NCBI GenBank assembly: GCA_028598985.1 | Contig: JAQRMV010000012.1 | Location: 1-42,832, forward strand | Reading direction: 5' to 3' | DNA length: 42,832 nucleotides | Origin: Gammaproteobacteria bacterium | Lineage (GTDB): Bacteria > Pseudomonadota > Gammaproteobacteria > Pseudomonadales > Balneatricaceae | Shown here: positions 1-9,758 of the stretch, in pieces | How positions within the stretch are numbered: position 1 is the stretch's first letter | How the letters are laid out: every line of letters begins with the position of its first letter | The notes under the pieces: generated by a model | Databases searched by the model: none | Told to the model about the DNA's origin: nothing | What the model saw: only the letters and a program-made list of their open reading frames with translations | Program-made: the position numbers and the translations under genes

Positions 1-451
1 ATACTAGAAAAAACCACAAAACGCCGTAACGTCCAGACTTACCCAAAAAAATGAGGCCAAAGCAGTATCTTTTTCTCCAACCCAAATAACCCGCCGCCAA
101 ACATAAACCATCACCTATAATAGGTAACCAGCTGAGTAGCAAAACCCACATACCGTATCGATTGAGCTGGGCAACTCGATGCTGCGACAAGGCAAACCAG
201 CTTTCCAGCCTGCCCCCGTTGTTTTGCCAGCCTTGGCCTTCTTTAAGAGACCTAGCACGCCATAATGCGATTAGATTGCCCATAAAAAAAGTAATGATCG
301 CGCCCACACTATTACCCGTAGAAGCCACCACCCATAACCACATTCCATGGGATGGTTGGTCTATTAACATACCAGAAAATAGAAGCTCTGAACCTCCTGG
401 TAGCAAGGTAGACGCTAGTGCACTGTAAACAAAAAGAACAACCCAAGACAT
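1..451 (-). CDS. yqaA: YqaA/DedA-like small membrane protein, 3' end truncated by window edge
   Basis: Manual translation from ATG at 451: MSWVVLFVYSALASTLLPGGSELLFSGMLIDQPSHGMWLWVVASTGNSVGAIITFFMGNLIALWRARSL..., open to position 1; the GGSELLF and glycine-rich TM pattern resembles YqaA. Absent from the ORF track because it has no stop in the window. Confidence 0.75.
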   Translation of the reverse strand, partial: MSWVVLFVYSALASTLLPGGSELLFSGMLIDQPSHGMWLWVVASTGNSVGAIITFFMGNLIALWRARSLKEGQGWQNNGGRLESWFALSQHRVAQLNRYGMWVLLLSWLPIIGDGLCLAAGYLGWRKRYCFGLIFLGKSGRYGVLWFFLV

Positions 452-455
452 ACTA

Positions 456-1910
456 TTAATTCATTGGATAAATAGATTCTGCGTACATATGCAGCTCTTC
501 AAGAATGGCAATTTGATCTGGTTCGGTGATTTTTTGTCCCAAGTCATTAAGCTCTTTGGCAAAGCTTTCGTATGTACGAGCACCAGAAGCCGATGCATCT
601 AACAAACGTTCTGCGCGAAAGGCTTCCCATGCTTCCATTTCGTCACTGGTTAATAACTCGGGGTAGTTGCGGGCCTTTAAACGGAATAACATTTCTTCTA
701 AACGATTGTCTGAAAAGGAAAACTTGCCTTCGACCCATGTTTCAGGATCTTCTTGGTGTACTTGTTCCATTAGCTTGCGATCATTGTCATTAAAAAAACC
801 TCCACCATAAAGCGCGGCATCTGGGTCAACGGTTGGAAAATCAGGACGCTTGCTAAAGGCTTCGACTAACGCAGTGCACAGTGCAGAATCTTTCTTTAAG
901 TAGCCTAAATGGGTGTTACATTGAGCTTTATCAATAGCAAATTTCTGCGCTTGATCATCTGCCAAAGTTTGTAGAGGTGCCACTACGGGACACTTATTCA
1001 CATGAATTTCTTTCACTGCAGGGCGCACCGTACCCGCAGGCAACTGGTCTTTTCGGCTGAACAACAGCTCTTGTAATTGATCACTGCTATAGCCCTGCCA
1101 AAGCCTAGGGTCTTGTCGTAAATCAAACACCAACACACCATTGTTATTACTTGGGTGTTTTGCAAACGCCCCCACCAAAGACAAATAGCCATTATCCCTG
1201 CCGTACATCGAAGAAACGTGTAACACAGGTTTATGTAGTTGCAAGTCTAACTGGCCCCAGACTTGAGCTTTATGTTTAAGCTGAAAGATATAATTGTAAA
1301 GGCGAGGCTGAGCTTTTTTAAGCAACTGCGCCAGTTCAATGGTGGCTCGCACATCGGCTAGTGCATCGTGGGCATTGGTGTGCTCTATGCCATTGGCTGG
1401 TGCTAGCTGATCTAGCTTTAGCACCAATTCATCATTTTCATTGCGGGGCCAGTTAATACCTTCGGGCCTTATCGCTGCCGCCGTACGTACAAGATCGATT
1501 AGATCCCAACGGCTATTTCCGCCTTGCCATTCGCGGGCATAGGCATCGAAGAAGTTGCGATACAATCCAAAACGTGTGAACTCATCATCAAAACGCAGGC
1601 TGTTGTAACCCAAACTACAGGTGCCCGGCTGACTCATTGCTTGATTAATGCGGGCCATGAATTCAACTTCGGGTAAACCTTCTTCAAGGCATTTTTGAGG
1701 CGTAACCCCAGTCACTAAGCAAGCTCCTGCAGAGGGTAAATAGTCATCAGCAGGACGGCAATACCACATCATGGGTTCGCCGATAGGGTTAAAATCTAGA
1801 TCTGTACGAATGGCAGCAAATTGAGAGGGACGGTCCCAACGGGGATCCAGACCAAAAGTCTCATAATCATGCCATAGCAAGGTTTGGGTTTGGTCTGGTT
1901 GGTAGGCCAC
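456..1910 (-). CDS. sbcB: Exodeoxyribonuclease I
   Basis: Protein has HDYETFG...DPRWDRPSQFAAIRTD and NAHDALADVRAT exonuclease motifs typical of SbcB. The ORF track starts at a TTG (1931); a GTG at 1910 with AAGGAG upstream is the more likely start. Confidence 0.93.
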   Translation of the reverse strand: MAYQPDQTQTLLWHDYETFGLDPRWDRPSQFAAIRTDLDFNPIGEPMMWYCRPADDYLPSAGACLVTGVTPQKCLEEGLPEVEFMARINQAMSQPGTCSLGYNSLRFDDEFTRFGLYRNFFDAYAREWQGGNSRWDLIDLVRTAAAIRPEGINWPRNENDELVLKLDQLAPANGIEHTNAHDALADVRATIELAQLLKKAQPRLYNYIFQLKHKAQVWGQLDLQLHKPVLHVSSMYGRDNGYLSLVGAFAKHPSNNNGVLVFDLRQDPRLWQGYSSDQLQELLFSRKDQLPAGTVRPAVKEIHVNKCPVVAPLQTLADDQAQKFAIDKAQCNTHLGYLKKDSALCTALVEAFSKRPDFPTVDPDAALYGGGFFNDNDRKLMEQVHQEDPETWVEGKFSFSDNRLEEMLFRLKARNYPELLTSDEMEAWEAFRAERLLDASASGARTYESFAKELNDLGQKITEPDQIAILEELHMYAESIYPMN

Positions 1911-1946
1911 GCGGCTCTCCTTAATCGGCAATGCCGGTGTTAAGTA

Positions 1947-3068
1947 CTACCGGCAGTATGTTTGAACTACAAATGGCATCTTACACACTCTGCAGGGTAA
2001 TTGCTTGCCACGCACAAGTGCAAATACTTGGGTATCAACCTCACACAGGGCGCTATCGAGATAGCCCATTGCTAAAGGTGATCCTAAACTGGGCCCAAAA
2101 CCACCGGAAGTGACAACACCAATTACACTTCCATCCGACGTGACTAGTTCCACACCCTCTCGTACTGGAGCTTTTCCTTCTGGCAACAAACCCACACGAC
2201 GGCGGGGCGCACCATTAGCCATTTGGTCCAAAATAACATGGGCTCCTGGAAAACCACCTTCTCTATCCCCACCGGCACGGCGGCTTTTTTGAATACCCCA
2301 AACCAAGTTGGCAGAAACAGGGGTCGTTTGTTGGTTTAGATCATGCCCATACAAACACAGGCCGGCCTCTAAACGCAGTGAATCTCGCGCACCCAAACCA
2401 ATCCATTCAACTTCATCGAACGCTAATAGGCTAGCGGCCAGTGCTTCGGCTCGGTCGTTGGCAACAGAAATTTCAAAACCGTCTTCACCCGTATAACCAG
2501 CGCGACCAATAAAACAATCGTGGCCTAGAATAGACACCGCTTTAGCATCCATAAAACGCATAGCTGCTACTTCTGGGGCCAAACGAGCTAATATGTCGCC
2601 CGCTTTAGGCCCCTGCAATGCCAACAAAGATCGGTTGTCCAGCACTTCTAGGTTAATATCGCTACCGAAGTGGGCTCGCATATGAGCGATATCTTGTTCC
2701 TTACATCCCGCATTAACCACAACGAAAAAATGGTCGCCTGCATTAGTCACCATTAAGTCATCCATAATGCCGCCCTGAGCATTAGTGAAAAACCCGTAAC
2801 GTTGACGACCTTCAGCAAGGTTTACATAGTCAGCTGGGATTAAACTTTCTAAAGCTAGAGCCACGGCTTCCATAGAAGTACCCGTGAGACGCACTTGACC
2901 CATGTGAGAAACATCAAACAACCCGACTTGCGCACGACAATGTAGATGTTCTTGTTTCACACCCATGGCATATTGCACGGGCATATCGTAACCAGCAAAA
3001 GGAACCATTTTGGCTCCCGCTTCAATATGCATGGCATGAAAAGGGGTGGTTAACAAAGAATCAGACAT
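1947..3068 (-). CDS. gcvT: Glycine cleavage system aminomethyltransferase (T protein)
   Basis: MSDSLLTTPFHAMHIEAGAKMVPFAGYDMPVQY... and GYTGEDGFEI motifs; next to gcvHP. Start set at internal ATG 3068. Confidence 0.95.
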   Translation of the reverse strand: MSDSLLTTPFHAMHIEAGAKMVPFAGYDMPVQYAMGVKQEHLHCRAQVGLFDVSHMGQVRLTGTSMEAVALALESLIPADYVNLAEGRQRYGFFTNAQGGIMDDLMVTNAGDHFFVVVNAGCKEQDIAHMRAHFGSDINLEVLDNRSLLALQGPKAGDILARLAPEVAAMRFMDAKAVSILGHDCFIGRAGYTGEDGFEISVANDRAEALAASLLAFDEVEWIGLGARDSLRLEAGLCLYGHDLNQQTTPVSANLVWGIQKSRRAGGDREGGFPGAHVILDQMANGAPRRRVGLLPEGKAPVREGVELVTSDGSVIGVVTSGGFGPSLGSPLAMGYLDSALCEVDTQVFALVRGKQLPCRVCKMPFVVQTYCR

Positions 3069-3134
3069 AGGAGTTCTCACTACTTGGATCAGTTAGGCTT
3101 ACTTGGGTTAGAAATCTGAAGCAATTATAAGCAA

Positions 3135-3150
3135 GTTTCCTATAGGAAAC
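3135..3150. promoter_or_regulatory. 16-bp perfect palindrome GTTTCCTATAGGAAAC upstream of gcvT; candidate operator
   Basis: Direct reading of the sequence; lies between gcvT start (3068) and the XRE-cupin stop (3187). Confidence 0.6.
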
Positions 3151-3186
3151 AAATTTTCTTTACAAAAGGCAAAACCTGACATTACG

Positions 3187-3822
3187 TTATCGTGCCACAA
3201 TCCACAAAACCAATGCATCTTGCTCACTTAGGCTTACTAGGGCATGGCCCATATTGGCATCGTAATACATGCTATCACCAGCCACCATAGCCACTGGCTC
3301 ATAAAACTCGGTATAGAGCGCCAACTCTCCTTCCAATACTAACAAAAACTCCTCGCCTTCATGGCGAACCCAATCTCCAAAGTCGTCGAAGCTGCGGGCC
3401 CGAACACGGGTTTTAAAAGGCACCATTTTTTTACGAGCAAGGTCTGTAGATAGCAATTCATGTTCATATGTACTGGTTGGATGGGGCGTACCTTCTCCCG
3501 ATTTTGTCAGCACTCTACGACCCGAAGCCATGGCACTTCGGGGCTTAGCAAAAAGCTGAGGGATATCAATCTGCAAACCATTAGCGAGCTTTTGCACTGC
3601 TGTAAAGGTTGGAGAAATTTGTTCATTTTCAATTTTTGATAGAGTTGAACGCGCTAAACCTGTCTTTTTGCTCGCTTCTTCTAAAGTTAAACTCAAGCTC
3701 TGGCGAATTTCCCGTAACCGCTTTCCTAATTGCAACGGCTCAACATTAGTTTGCAAACCAGAACCGGATTCAATTTTTAATTCTGGCATATCAGGTTGTT
3801 CTGAGGACATGAGGTAGCTCAT
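3187..3822 (-). CDS. XRE-family HTH regulator with C-terminal cupin domain
   Basis: N-terminal HTH (LGKRLREIRQSLSLTLEEASKKTGLARSTLSKIENEQISPTFTAVQKLANGL) and C-terminal cupin-like segment (HEGEEFLLVLEGELALYTEFYEPVAMVAGDSMYYDANMGHAL). Confidence 0.88.
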   Translation of the reverse strand: MSYLMSSEQPDMPELKIESGSGLQTNVEPLQLGKRLREIRQSLSLTLEEASKKTGLARSTLSKIENEQISPTFTAVQKLANGLQIDIPQLFAKPRSAMASGRRVLTKSGEGTPHPTSTYEHELLSTDLARKKMVPFKTRVRARSFDDFGDWVRHEGEEFLLVLEGELALYTEFYEPVAMVAGDSMYYDANMGHALVSLSEQDALVLWIVAR

Positions 3823-4040
3823 TGGTTTAACTCGATAACAGCCATGCTAACACGGCACTCCGCTGGCGTCATGTTGAAGGTGGCTAAATTTGATTAACAA
3901 GAAACCTTACATGGAAATATTTCCTATTGGCTAATTTATTGATTGAAAGGAATCGAAATGATATGCTTACCCTCAGTTATATAGTCAGGCAATCGCCTAC
4001 ACTATTAGTGTGTTATTAATTGATATCAGGAACCCAAATT

Positions 4041-4433
4041 ATGAGCAATATTCCTGCTGAATTGCTGTATACCAACTCCCACGAATGGCTGGCCCAAAAC
4101 GGCGACGGCACTGTTACCGTAGGCATTACACATCATGCCCAAGAATTGTTAGGCGACATTGTATTTGTAGAAGCTGCAGATATTGGCCGCCAACTTGATG
4201 CTGGCGAAGAATATACGGTGATCGAATCCGTTAAAGCAGCATCGGATTCATATTCTCCAGTGGCTGGCGAAATCATTGAATTCAATGAAGCCTTAGAAGA
4301 CACACCAGAAACAGTGAATGAAGAGCCATACACGCAAGGCTGGATCATGAAACTTAAGTTGGCAGATAATGCCGATCTAAGCGAGCTACTTAGTGCCGAA
4401 GCATATGCTGACGTTGTAGCCAGCGAAGGCTAA
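4041..4433 (+). CDS. gcvH: Glycine cleavage system H protein
   Basis: [17 protein letters not shown]... with lipoylation context [12 protein letters not shown]; start at ATG 4041. Confidence 0.95.
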   Translation: MSNIPAELLYTNSHEWLAQNGDGTVTVGITHHAQELLGDIVFVEAADIGRQLDAGEEYTVIESVKAASDSYSPVAGEIIEFNEALEDTPETVNEEPYTQGWIMKLKLADNADLSELLSAEAYADVVASEG

Positions 4434-4449
4434 AACAACCAGCCTAAAA

Positions 4450-4478
4450 CACAAAGCCCGTCTTGCACGGGCTTTGTG
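4450..4478 (+). other. Perfect 11-bp stem-loop in gcvH-gcvP intergenic region
   Basis: CACAAAGCCCG-TCTTGCA-CGGGCTTTGTG; no T-tract follows, so not a canonical terminator. Confidence 0.7.
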
Positions 4479-4511
4479 CGTTATTAATTGTCCCTAGTGA
4501 GGATTTTTTCC

Positions 4512-7415
4512 ATGCCTGAACCTACTACTGCCCCAACTCCAATCGCACAGCTACTCCAAAACAAGGCCTTTCTCAGCCGTCACCTTGGCCCTAGCGCTGC
4601 AGAAAATGAATCCATGTTATCTCATCTTCAAGTGGGCAGCATTGCCGAGCTATTAGATCAAACGGTTCCAGACAGCATCCGACTTAACCAGCCTTTAAAT
4701 TTGCCTGCGTCAAAGTCGGAAGTAGAGACCCTAGCTCAACTCAGGGAAATGGCGAACAAAAATACAGTCAATGTTTCATGCATCGGCATGGGTTACAGCA
4801 ATACCTTGGTGCCAAACGTTATTTTGCGTAACGTGATGGAAAACCCCGCTTGGTACACAGCCTATACACCCTACCAACCAGAGATTGCTCAAGGTCGCCT
4901 TGAAGCTCTACTCAACTACCAGCAAATGATAATGGACCTTACCGGCATGGAGCTGGCAAATGCGTCTCTACTAGACGAATCAACTGCTGCCGCCGAGGCT
5001 ATGGCTTTGTGTAAGCGTGCCAATAAGAAGAAGAGTGTTACTTTCTTCGTGGATGAAAATACGCACCCACAAAACCTTAGCGTAATACAGACCCGCGCGG
5101 AATATTTTGGATTTGATATTGTCACCGGCAACCCCGCTACAGATTTAGCGCAACACGATGTATTTGGCGTACTAGTGCAATATCCAGGCAGCAATGGCGT
5201 TATTTGTGACCTTAAAAACATCATTGAATCAGCCCATGAACAAAACGCTCTGGTAGCCGTTGGCGCTGACATCATGAGCTTAGTATTACTGCAATCGCCT
5301 GGTCAATTGGGAGCAGACGTGGTGTTTGGCTCTAGCCAGCGCTTTGGTGTTCCCCTTGGTTTTGGTGGCCCACATGCAGCCTTCTTTGCTAGCAAAGACA
5401 AATACAAACGCTCCATTCCCGGCCGTATTATTGGCGTCTCTATTGATACCAAAGGCAAACCAGCATTACGCATGGCAATGCAGACACGCGAACAGCATAT
5501 TCGCCGCGAGAAGGCTAACTCAAACATCTGTACTGCACAGGCACTTTTAGCCAACATGTCGTCCTTCTACGCCGTATACCATGGGCCTGAAGGCTTACGT
5601 ACTATTGCCAGCCGCATCCAGCGATTAACCGCTATTTTAGCCGCGCAGCTTGACGCTATAGGTTTCCCTGCAGACAACCAAACCTTCTTTGATACCCTTA
5701 CCTTAGCCACTCATGGTCAGCAAGACGCAATTTACCAGCGCGCCCTTAATGCTGGGTATAATTTACGCAAAATTGGTTTGGACCAACTAGGCATCAGCTT
5801 AGACGAAACTACACAAGTGACCCACATCCAAAGTCTTTTGAACATATTTGCTGGTGCCCAAGTCGATTTTGACCTAGCCGCCACAGACAATCTATGTAGC
5901 AGCATTAACATGGGTATGGCTAGCGAATTAATGCGTGCAGACGCCATTCTTGAACACCCCGTGTTTAATAGCTACCACAGCGAAACAGACATGCTGCGTT
6001 ACTTAAAGAAACTGGAAAACAAAGATTTTTCTTTAGTTCATGGCATGATCCCCTTAGGTTCGTGCACCATGAAACTTAATGCTACGGCGCAAATGGCAGC
6101 CGTCACTTGGCCTGAATTTGCTAACATGCATCCTTTTGCACCTGTAGAACAAACCCAGGGCTACCTCGAACTTATTCGTTCTTTAGAAGCACAATTAGTA
6201 GAGATTACCGGTTACGACCAAGTATCTATGCAACCCAATTCTGGGGCTCAAGGTGAATATGCAGGCCTTGTAGCTATCCGTAAATACCAACACAGTATAG
6301 GTGAAGGTCATCGTAACGTTTGTATCATACCTAGCTCTTCCCACGGCACTAATCCAGCCAGTGCCGCCATGGTAGATATGAAGGTGGTAGTGGTGCGCTG
6401 TGACGATCTAGGCAACGTTGATGTTGCCGATCTTAAAGCCAAGGCTGAGCAACATGCCGAACAATTATCTTGCTTAATGATCACCTACCCTTCTACCCAC
6501 GGCGTATACGAAGAAAGCATCGTAGATATTTGCGATATTATTCATCACAACGGTGGCCAAGTGTATATGGACGGTGCCAATATGAATGCCCAGGTAGGCA
6601 TCAGCAAACCTGGCATTATCGGGTCAGACGTTTCACATTTGAACTTGCACAAAACGTTTGCTATCCCACACGGTGGTGGTGGCCCGGGCATGGGTCCTAT
6701 CGGTGTAAAGTCCCACTTAGCGCCTTTCTTACCCAACCATCCTGTGATTTCAGTACATGGAGAGGATAATGGTAATGGAGCTGTTTCTGCAGCACCTTAC
6801 GGCAGCGGCTCCATCTTGCCTATTTCGTGGGCCTACATTAATTTGTTAGGTGCAGAAGGTTTAGAGCAGTCTACAGCCCAAGCTATTTTGAACGCCAACT
6901 ACATGGCTTCACGCCTAAGTGAGCATTTCCCAATTTTGTACCAAGGCCGCAATAACCGAGTAGCACACGAATGTATTATTGATATTCGTCCGCTTAAAGA
7001 AACCACGGGCATCAGCGAAGAAGACATTGCCAAACGTTTAATGGATTATGGTTTTCATGCGCCCACCATGTCATTCCCTGTGGCAGGTACGTTAATGATC
7101 GAGCCAACGGAATCTGAGCCGAAGCGAGAAATAGATCGCTTCTGTGACGCCATGGCTAACATTCGCGAAGAAATTGCTAAAATCGAAACAGGTGAATGGA
7201 GCCCTAAGCACAACCCACTTAAGATGGCACCTCATACCCAATTAGATCTAGCCAGCCATGGCTGGAACCGCGGCTATTCTCGCACCCTTGCAGCCTTCCC
7301 AACTGAAGCCACTTTAGATGCAAAATTTTGGCCTACTGTAAACCGTATAGACAACGTATATGGTGACCGCAATCTGATTTGCTCTTGCCCTCCAATGGAA
7401 GCGTACCAAGACTAA
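4512..7415 (+). CDS. gcvP: Glycine dehydrogenase (decarboxylating), P protein
   Basis: ~967 aa; [12 protein letters not shown]-lysine region [18 protein letters not shown] track starts at TTG 4488; ATG 4512 (MPEPTTAP) follows GTGAGGA and is preferred. Confidence 0.96.
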   Translation: MPEPTTAPTPIAQLLQNKAFLSRHLGPSAAENESMLSHLQVGSIAELLDQTVPDSIRLNQPLNLPASKSEVETLAQLREMANKNTVNVSCIGMGYSNTLVPNVILRNVMENPAWYTAYTPYQPEIAQGRLEALLNYQQMIMDLTGMELANASLLDESTAAAEAMALCKRANKKKSVTFFVDENTHPQNLSVIQTRAEYFGFDIVTGNPATDLAQHDVFGVLVQYPGSNGVICDLKNIIESAHEQNALVAVGADIMSLVLLQSPGQLGADVVFGSSQRFGVPLGFGGPHAAFFASKDKYKRSIPGRIIGVSIDTKGKPALRMAMQTREQHIRREKANSNICTAQALLANMSSFYAVYHGPEGLRTIASRIQRLTAILAAQLDAIGFPADNQTFFDTLTLATHGQQDAIYQRALNAGYNLRKIGLDQLGISLDETTQVTHIQSLLNIFAGAQVDFDLAATDNLCSSINMGMASELMRADAILEHPVFNSYHSETDMLRYLKKLENKDFSLVHGMIPLGSCTMKLNATAQMAAVTWPEFANMHPFAPVEQTQGYLELIRSLEAQLVEITGYDQVSMQPNSGAQGEYAGLVAIRKYQHSIGEGHRNVCIIPSSSHGTNPASAAMVDMKVVVVRCDDLGNVDVADLKAKAEQHAEQLSCLMITYPSTHGVYEESIVDICDIIHHNGGQVYMDGANMNAQVGISKPGIIGSDVSHLNLHKTFAIPHGGGGPGMGPIGVKSHLAPFLPNHPVISVHGEDNGNGAVSAAPYGSGSILPISWAYINLLGAEGLEQSTAQAILNANYMASRLSEHFPILYQGRNNRVAHECIIDIRPLKETTGISEEDIAKRLMDYGFHAPTMSFPVAGTLMIEPTESEPKREIDRFCDAMANIREEIAKIETGEWSPKHNPLKMAPHTQLDLASHGWNRGYSRTLAAFPTEATLDAKFWPTVNRIDNVYGDRNLICSCPPMEAYQD

Positions 7416-7431
7416 ATTATGTATGTGTAAC

Positions 7432-7478
7432 AAGCCCTACCAAAACCTGTAACATACGGTATTGGCAGGGCTTTTTTT
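7432..7478 (+). terminator. Rho-independent terminator after gcvP
   Basis: AAGCCCTACCAAAACC...GGTATTGGCAGGGCTTTTTTT stem followed by a T-run. Confidence 0.8.
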
Positions 7479-7604
7479 GGCGTCATTTTTTGCCCTATAC
7501 TTGGTTCCACCACAGTGGCTTAAATTAGCCATTGACCCACGATAAAAATTACTATAATTTGCGCCTGAATTACCGATTTAATATGACTTATTCATAGGTG
7601 GCCT

Positions 7605-9758
7605 GTGCGAGCACTGAATCAATTCTTACCTTTATACTTAAGCTGTACGCTTTTGCTTATGGGCAACGGTTTGCTGTTTATCATCATCCCTATGAGCATG
7701 CGCTTAGATGGCCAGGACACCGACGCCATCGGTTTAGTCATGTCGCTATATTTTGTGGGCATGTTGTTGGGTTCTTTATACGGTAGGCATCTTATTAGCC
7801 GAGTGGGCCACATCCGCATTTTTGCCGCTTGTGCTTCCGTGGCTACCATGTGCGCATTGTTACATAGCATCTGGTCTGTACCTCTAGTTTGGGGTTTACT
7901 TCGGGTTCTGATTGGCTTTACCAACGCCACTTTTTTTATGACAATGGAAACCTGGTTGAGTGAGAGTTCCACCAGCGAAAACCGCGCTACAGTATTTGGC
8001 AGCTATCAATTTGTGACCTACTTTGGTTTGGCACTGGGCCAGCTCATGCTTAACTTTGCAGAGCCACAAGATCCTATTCTCTATATCTACGTAGCGATGC
8101 TGTTTTGTTTATGCATGATTCCAGTGTTGATGAGCCGTTCTGGTGGCCCACGCATCAATGAACCTGAACCTATGCCCTTAAACACCCTCTATAAAACATC
8201 GCCTCTAGGGGTAGTGGGCATTATGATTTCGGGTATTTGTTTAGGTGCCCTATATAACATGAGTAGTGTGTACGGTGCTGATGTAGGTATGACAAAAAGC
8301 CAAATTGCCACCTTTATGAGCGCCACCATGGTGGGCGGTTTCTTATTGCAGTTCCCCATTGGTAAATTAGCCGATATATTTGACCGTCGAACAGTACTAG
8401 TAATGACTTTATTGGTCGCCTGCTTGTCTGCCATGATATTGCCGATTATGGCCACCCGCGGCGAATTAGCCATTACCATCGCCTGCGCTGTTATTCTTAG
8501 TGGTGCTTTAGCTTGTGTATACCCCATTGCCTTAGCAGACGCATTTGACCGATTAAAGCCTACAGAAATGGTGGCAGCCAGTGGCAAACTTATCCTAGCC
8601 TATGCTACTGGTGGCGCTATTGGTCCCTATACCGCCTCTTTAGTAATGAAACACATGGGAGCAGACGCCCTGTTTGGTTATTTGATTGTGGCCAGCTTAA
8701 TTTTGATCGCTTTCGTAATGTACCGCATGACTATTCGTTCCGCTGTACCCGATGCATTACAAGAATCTTTCGTCGTACAAGGCATGACACCTATGGCCAC
8801 CGAGCTTGACCCTCGAACTGAGTACAATAGCCTAAACGAAACCGGCGTGGCCGCAGAAACGGTTCTATTACTGGCAGAAGAAAACCCCAAAGATGTGGTA
8901 GAAATTGCCGTTAGTGTTGCCCTTAACCAGCCAGAAGAAGCGGTGAATATTGCTCAAGCTGCAGCTTATAATTACCCAGATAACGCCGAAGCATTAGCCA
9001 TTGCCTTAGCCGATGAACTACCACACTTTAAATTAGACATCATTACCAGCGTTGCCGGTTCTGCACCACAATCAAGTGCCGCACTTGCGCGCTACATGTG
9101 CGATCTCATTAAACAACAAAAGCTAGAGCCACAAGCCAGTTTTAATGCCCTAAGCCAACTCACCCGCAAACTGCTGGACGAAGCCCCACAACAAGCCACA
9201 GAGATTGCTGCCATTGTTAGTCAGGAAATAGCCGACGATATGCCGGAGTTAGTGGCAGAAATTGCCGTATTAGCTGCAGAAGCTGCTCCAGATCAACGGG
9301 TAGAAGTTGCCGCTGCCGTGATCCAAGAAGTTCCCGAAGCCAGTGTAGAAGTAGCCGCAGGCGTGGCCGAAGCCATTGCTGCAAGCCCTGACGATGAGCT
9401 GCACTCCTTCTTAGCTGGAGAGGGTGATGAAGATTATGTGGGCGAAGGTGCAGAGCTCGCCATGGCGGTAGCACACGAGGCACCAGATCAAGCGTTACTA
9501 GACATTGCCACCGCCGTAGCCGAAGCCCTGCCAGATGATGCCGCGCAGGTGGCAGAATCTATCGCCCAAACAGACCCAGAACAGGCCTCTGACATTGTAG
9601 ACAGTATTAGTGAAGCAGTGCCCGACATGGCAGATGACGTCATGTACGCCGTGGCTAGTTCGCTGCCTGATCAGGCGGAGGAATTATTACAAGAAGTGCT
9701 GCTAGATGCAGAGTCCAATGACCTTTCTACTGACAACTCTCATTCTTCAGTGAGCTAA
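7605..9758 (+). CDS. MFS transporter (YcaD-like) with C-terminal ~300-residue repeat domain
   Basis: N-terminal ~390 aa is a hydrophobic MFS core (LVMSLYFVGMLLGSLYGRHLISRVGHIR; GGFLLQFPIGKLADIFDRRTVL); the tail is hydrophilic, acidic and repetitive. GTG start with AGGTGG upstream. Confidence 0.85.
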   Translation: MRALNQFLPLYLSCTLLLMGNGLLFIIIPMSMRLDGQDTDAIGLVMSLYFVGMLLGSLYGRHLISRVGHIRIFAACASVATMCALLHSIWSVPLVWGLLRVLIGFTNATFFMTMETWLSESSTSENRATVFGSYQFVTYFGLALGQLMLNFAEPQDPILYIYVAMLFCLCMIPVLMSRSGGPRINEPEPMPLNTLYKTSPLGVVGIMISGICLGALYNMSSVYGADVGMTKSQIATFMSATMVGGFLLQFPIGKLADIFDRRTVLVMTLLVACLSAMILPIMATRGELAITIACAVILSGALACVYPIALADAFDRLKPTEMVAASGKLILAYATGGAIGPYTASLVMKHMGADALFGYLIVASLILIAFVMYRMTIRSAVPDALQESFVVQGMTPMATELDPRTEYNSLNETGVAAETVLLLAEENPKDVVEIAVSVALNQPEEAVNIAQAAAYNYPDNAEALAIALADELPHFKLDIITSVAGSAPQSSAALARYMCDLIKQQKLEPQASFNALSQLTRKLLDEAPQQATEIAAIVSQEIADDMPELVAEIAVLAAEAAPDQRVEVAAAVIQEVPEASVEVAAGVAEAIAASPDDELHSFLAGEGDEDYVGEGAELAMAVAHEAPDQALLDIATAVAEALPDDAAQVAESIAQTDPEQASDIVDSISEAVPDMADDVMYAVASSLPDQAEELLQEVLLDAESNDLSTDNSHSSVS
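8847..9719 (+). repeat. Region encoding degenerate ~15-aa protein repeats, consensus about [DEQ]xAxxIAxAVAxxxP[DE]
   Basis: Aligned units: DVVEIAVSVALNQPE / EAVNIAQAAAYNYPD / NAEALAIALADELPH / FKLDIITSVAGSAPQ / LVAEIAVLAAEAAPD / QRVEVAAAVIQEVPE / DAAQVAESIAQTDPE / QASDIVDSISEAVPD / MADDVMYAVASSLPD. Confidence 0.85.

Noticed and set aside
162-428. 88-aa plus-strand ORF at window start
   Set aside because: Antisense to the truncated YqaA-like CDS, which has a sensible TM protein sequence; no plausible protein features.
1932-1955. TGCCGGT/ACCGGCA inverted repeat at gcvT-sbcB junction
   Set aside because: Only a 7-bp stem, partly overlapping the gcvT stop codon; too weak to claim as terminator or regulatory element.
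4916-5275. 119-aa minus-strand ORF inside gcvP
   Set aside because: Shadow ORF opposite a strongly conserved gene; Cys/Ser-rich composition typical of antisense reading.
7619-8587. Minus-strand ORFs of 117 and 132 aa within the MFS gene
   Set aside because: Antisense to the hydrophobic MFS core; no independent support.
9217-9483. 88-aa Leu/Arg-rich minus-strand ORF in the repeat region
   Set aside because: Arises as the complement of the repeated Ala/Glu codons; composition-driven artefact.
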